Below are positions 4,455 to 6,170 of a DNA stretch of 6,170 nucleotides, in pieces. Source of the stretch: Actinomycetes bacterium (GTDB lineage Bacteria > Actinomycetota > Acidimicrobiia > Acidimicrobiales > UBA8190); contig JAJYAB010000114.1 of NCBI GenBank assembly GCA_021779775.1, forward strand, positions 1 through 6,170, given 5' to 3'. The position numbers and the translations under genes are program-made. Position 1 is the stretch's first letter, and each line of letters begins with the position of its first letter. The notes beneath the pieces were generated by a model. The model was not told the origin of the DNA and did no database searches. It saw only the letters and a program-made list of their open reading frames with translations.

Positions 4455-5966
4455 ATGGTCAGTAGTGCCGATCGTTTCGACGTGATGGTGGTGGGCGCCG
4501 GCCCGGCTGGCAGCATCGCCGCGCTCACCCTGGCCCGCGGCGGTGCGCGGGTGGCGATCGTCGACCGTGCAGTGTTCCCGCGCGACAAGGCCTGCGGCGA
4601 CCTGATCGGGCCGCGGGGCCTGCAGGTGCTGGCCGACCTCGGCATCCCCGAACCGCCCGGCCTCGACGTGGGCGACATGGTGGTGGTGGGCCCGACCGGT
4701 CGCCGGGTGCGGCTGCCGTCCGTCCCCGGCACGACCTACCCGGGAAGGGCACGCGCCGTGACCCGGACCGTGTTCGACGCCGCGCTGCGTGCCGCCGCCC
4801 TGCAGGCCGGTGCCGAGGCCGTCACCGGGCGGGCGCAGGAGCCCTTGGGGGACGGCGGCCGCCTGGGCGGTTTCCGGTGCAGCGGCACCATCCGTGACCG
4901 CGACGTGATGGCCGACGTGGTGATCGGGGCCGACGGCGCCACCAGCCGCGTCGCCGAGGTGGCCGGGCTGGTGGAACCGGACCGGGTGCTGTGGGGTTTC
5001 GCCGTGCGCTGGTACACCGACGACGTCGTCGACCTGCCGGCCATCGCCTGGTGGGAGCCGGTCCCACGGCAGCCGTTGCCGGGGTACGGATGGGTGTTCC
5101 CCGGTCCGGCCGGCCGGACCAACGTGGGTGTCGGCATCGGAACGCTGGGCAACAGGCGGGGCGGCGCCGAGGCCACCCGGCAGGTGGCGCCCTTCGTGGC
5201 CCACTCGAAGCGGATCGGCCTGCTGCCCGCGGGCGGAGCGTGCCGACCGGCACGGCTGCTCGGAGGTTGGTTGAAGATGGGGATGATCGGCACTATGCCG
5301 GCGGCCGGCAACGTGCTACTGGTCGGTGATGCCGCCGGCCTCGTGAACCCTCTGCAGGGCGAGGGCATCGCTCACGCCATGGCCAGCGGCCGCGCCGCCG
5401 CGCAGGCGGTGCTGGCAGGCCCGGCCCATGCCGCCGACCGCTACTGCGCCGCGTTGGCGGATCGGCACCTCCCGTACGAGGCGGTGGGCGCAGCGGCACA
5501 CCGAGCCCTGGTTGCCCACCCCAAGGCAGTGGCCGGCGCCACCCGGATCCTGACCGCTCCCGGCATCGGGTGGGCGCTCGCCGGTGGATGGTCCCTGCTG
5601 TGGAACGACCTGGTCGACGGAGCACCGCCCGGCGCCTCGCGCGCGGTCGCCCGCGGCGCGCTGCGCCTCGGCTCGATGGCCACGGCGGCGGGTCCGACCC
5701 GGCGGTGGTTCGAGCGGCTCGGCGGTGGCGCCGTGGTGCCACCGGGCAACGGCCGCTCCCCGGCGGGAGCGGAGCCAGTGGGCGGGGTCGAACAGCACGA
5801 CGACCGGCTTGGCGGTCTCGGTCGGTTTCGACGGCTTCGTCGTTGGGGGCATCTCAGGCCTTCTTCTCGTCGTGGCCGCCGAAGCCTTTGCGCATGGCCG
5901 ACAGGACCTTGCCGGCGAAGTCGTCGAGGCCCCGAGACGCGAACCGGGAATAGAGCGCGGTGGTGA
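4455..5966 (+). CDS. Geranylgeranyl reductase-family FAD oxidoreductase, MenJ-like, with odd C-terminal tail
   Basis: A flavoprotein that reduces isoprenoid double bonds. The likely job is saturating a unit of the menaquinone side chain, as MenJ does in mycobacteria; phytol or archaeal-type lipids are the other known substrates of the family. The Rossmann motif VVGAGPAGS is at residues 12-20 and the acidic end of strand 2 is Asp37. The family motif RDKACGD at 43-49 carries the conserved Cys47. GADGATSR is at 158-165, the substrate-pocket motif GYGWVFP at 210-216, and the second FAD motif LLVGDAAGLVNPLQGEGI at 288-305. The start is ATG 4455, set by GAGGAGG just upstream; an upstream ATG at 4389 overlaps the divergent gene. 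The recognisable family ends near residue 425 (about 5730). The remaining 75 or so residues are Arg/Gly-rich, lose the third-position G/C bias from about residue 452, and run antisense into gnd for 113 bp, so the true end may be earlier. Confidence 0.82.
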   Translation: MVSSADRFDVMVVGAGPAGSIAALTLARGGARVAIVDRAVFPRDKACGDLIGPRGLQVLADLGIPEPPGLDVGDMVVVGPTGRRVRLPSVPGTTYPGRARAVTRTVFDAALRAAALQAGAEAVTGRAQEPLGDGGRLGGFRCSGTIRDRDVMADVVIGADGATSRVAEVAGLVEPDRVLWGFAVRWYTDDVVDLPAIAWWEPVPRQPLPGYGWVFPGPAGRTNVGVGIGTLGNRRGGAEATRQVAPFVAHSKRIGLLPAGGACRPARLLGGWLKMGMIGTMPAAGNVLLVGDAAGLVNPLQGEGIAHAMASGRAAAQAVLAGPAHAADRYCAALADRHLPYEAVGAAAHRALVAHPKAVAGATRILTAPGIGWALAGGWSLLWNDLVDGAPPGASRAVARGALRLGSMATAAGPTRRWFERLGGGAVVPPGNGRSPAGAEPVGGVEQHDDRLGGLGRFRRLRRWGHLRPSSRRGRRSLCAWPTGPCRRSRRGPETRTGNRARW

Positions 5967-6170
5967 GCACCGGAGCAGGGACCCCTTCGTCGATCGCCGC
6001 GATCGACGTCCACCGCCCTTCACCCGAGTCCGACACCCGCCCGGCGAACTCGGCGAGATCCGGCGAGTCGAACAGGGCGGTGGCGGTCAGGTCCAACAGC
6101 CAGGACTCGACGACGCTGCCGCGGCGCCACACCTCCGCCACCGCGGTGGTGTCGATGTCGAACTGGTAGA
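5854..6170 (-). CDS. gnd: 6-phosphogluconate dehydrogenase (decarboxylating), C-terminal part
   Basis: The last 104 residues of a leftward gene that enters from the right edge; the start is outside the window. 6-Phosphogluconate dehydrogenase oxidises and decarboxylates 6-phosphogluconate to ribulose 5-phosphate in the oxidative pentose phosphate pathway, in the cytosol. The visible part is the all-helical C-terminal domain: VAEVWRRGSVVESWLLDLTA, then DSGEGRWT, AAIDEGVPAPVLTTALYSRF, and the end LSAMRKGFGGHDEKKA. The DSGEGRWT and FGGH signatures are those of the shorter Gnd type (around 300-330 aa) found in many actinobacteria, which often prefers NAD. The cofactor preference cannot be checked because the N-terminal Rossmann domain is not in the window. 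The stop at 5856-5854 lies within the antisense tail of the reductase reading frame. One base after the stop is an ATG at 5852 with an AGAAGG-like site, which could open a short downstream gene. Confidence 0.9.
   Translation of the reverse strand, partial: YQFDIDTTAVAEVWRRGSVVESWLLDLTATALFDSPDLAEFAGRVSDSGEGRWTSIAAIDEGVPAPVLTTALYSRFASRGLDDFAGKVLSAMRKGFGGHDEKKA

Noticed and set aside
4230..5204. Leftward 324-codon frame opposite the reductase
   Set aside because: It lies antisense to conserved FAD-binding motifs and its His/Gly/Pro-rich product matches no family; a high-GC shadow.
5988..6008. Near-perfect palindrome, 10-bp arms with one central base, inside gnd
   Set aside because: The bases encode the conserved AAIDEG segment of 6-phosphogluconate dehydrogenase, and codon choice alone explains the symmetry.

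Overview
The window is about 6.2 kb of very GC-rich DNA, with G/C strongly preferred at third codon positions and several GTG starts. The protein families (an acyl-CoA dehydrogenase, a CsoR copper sensor, MenG- and MenJ-like menaquinone enzymes, and a 6-phosphogluconate dehydrogenase) fit a high-GC actinobacterium, perhaps an environmental lineage. The phylum call is an inference from composition and family mix; there is no rRNA or other phylogenetic marker here.

Layout, left to right. The left edge holds the first 34 codons of a leftward acyl-CoA dehydrogenase. The roughly 290 bp after it carries no intact gene, but includes a short rightward stretch that reads like the N-terminus of an IS256-type transposase, cut off after about 28 codons, and a GC-rich hairpin. 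Next comes a leftward two-gene metal-response operon: csoR, with all three Cu(I) ligands, followed by a membrane permease of the DUF318/ArsP type fused to a C-terminal YHS metal-binding domain. A CsoR-type operator lies just upstream of csoR. Divergent to csoR is an SRPBCC (START-like) protein whose start codon lies in the arm of a perfect 14-bp inverted repeat.

The second half is a probable quinone-tailoring block. A MenG/UbiE-like methyltransferase and an unrecognised polytopic membrane protein run leftward as an overlapping pair. A geranylgeranyl-reductase-family flavoprotein (MenJ-like) runs rightward from a shared 64-bp intergenic region. The right edge holds the C-terminal 104 residues of a leftward 6-phosphogluconate dehydrogenase, whose 3' end is overlapped in antisense by the unusually long, arginine-rich tail of the reductase frame.

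How the genes fit together: CsoR would sense excess Cu(I) and release its own promoter, so that the permease-YHS protein exports or handles the metal. MenG would methylate demethylmenaquinone and the reductase would saturate an isoprenoid unit of the side chain. The membrane protein between them is the least understood member and could act on the same lipid substrate. No tRNA, rRNA, CRISPR array or intact mobile element was seen. The most interesting unexplained signals are the start-codon hairpin at 2290-2328, the tandem-repeat start region of the permease, and the overlap at the right end.
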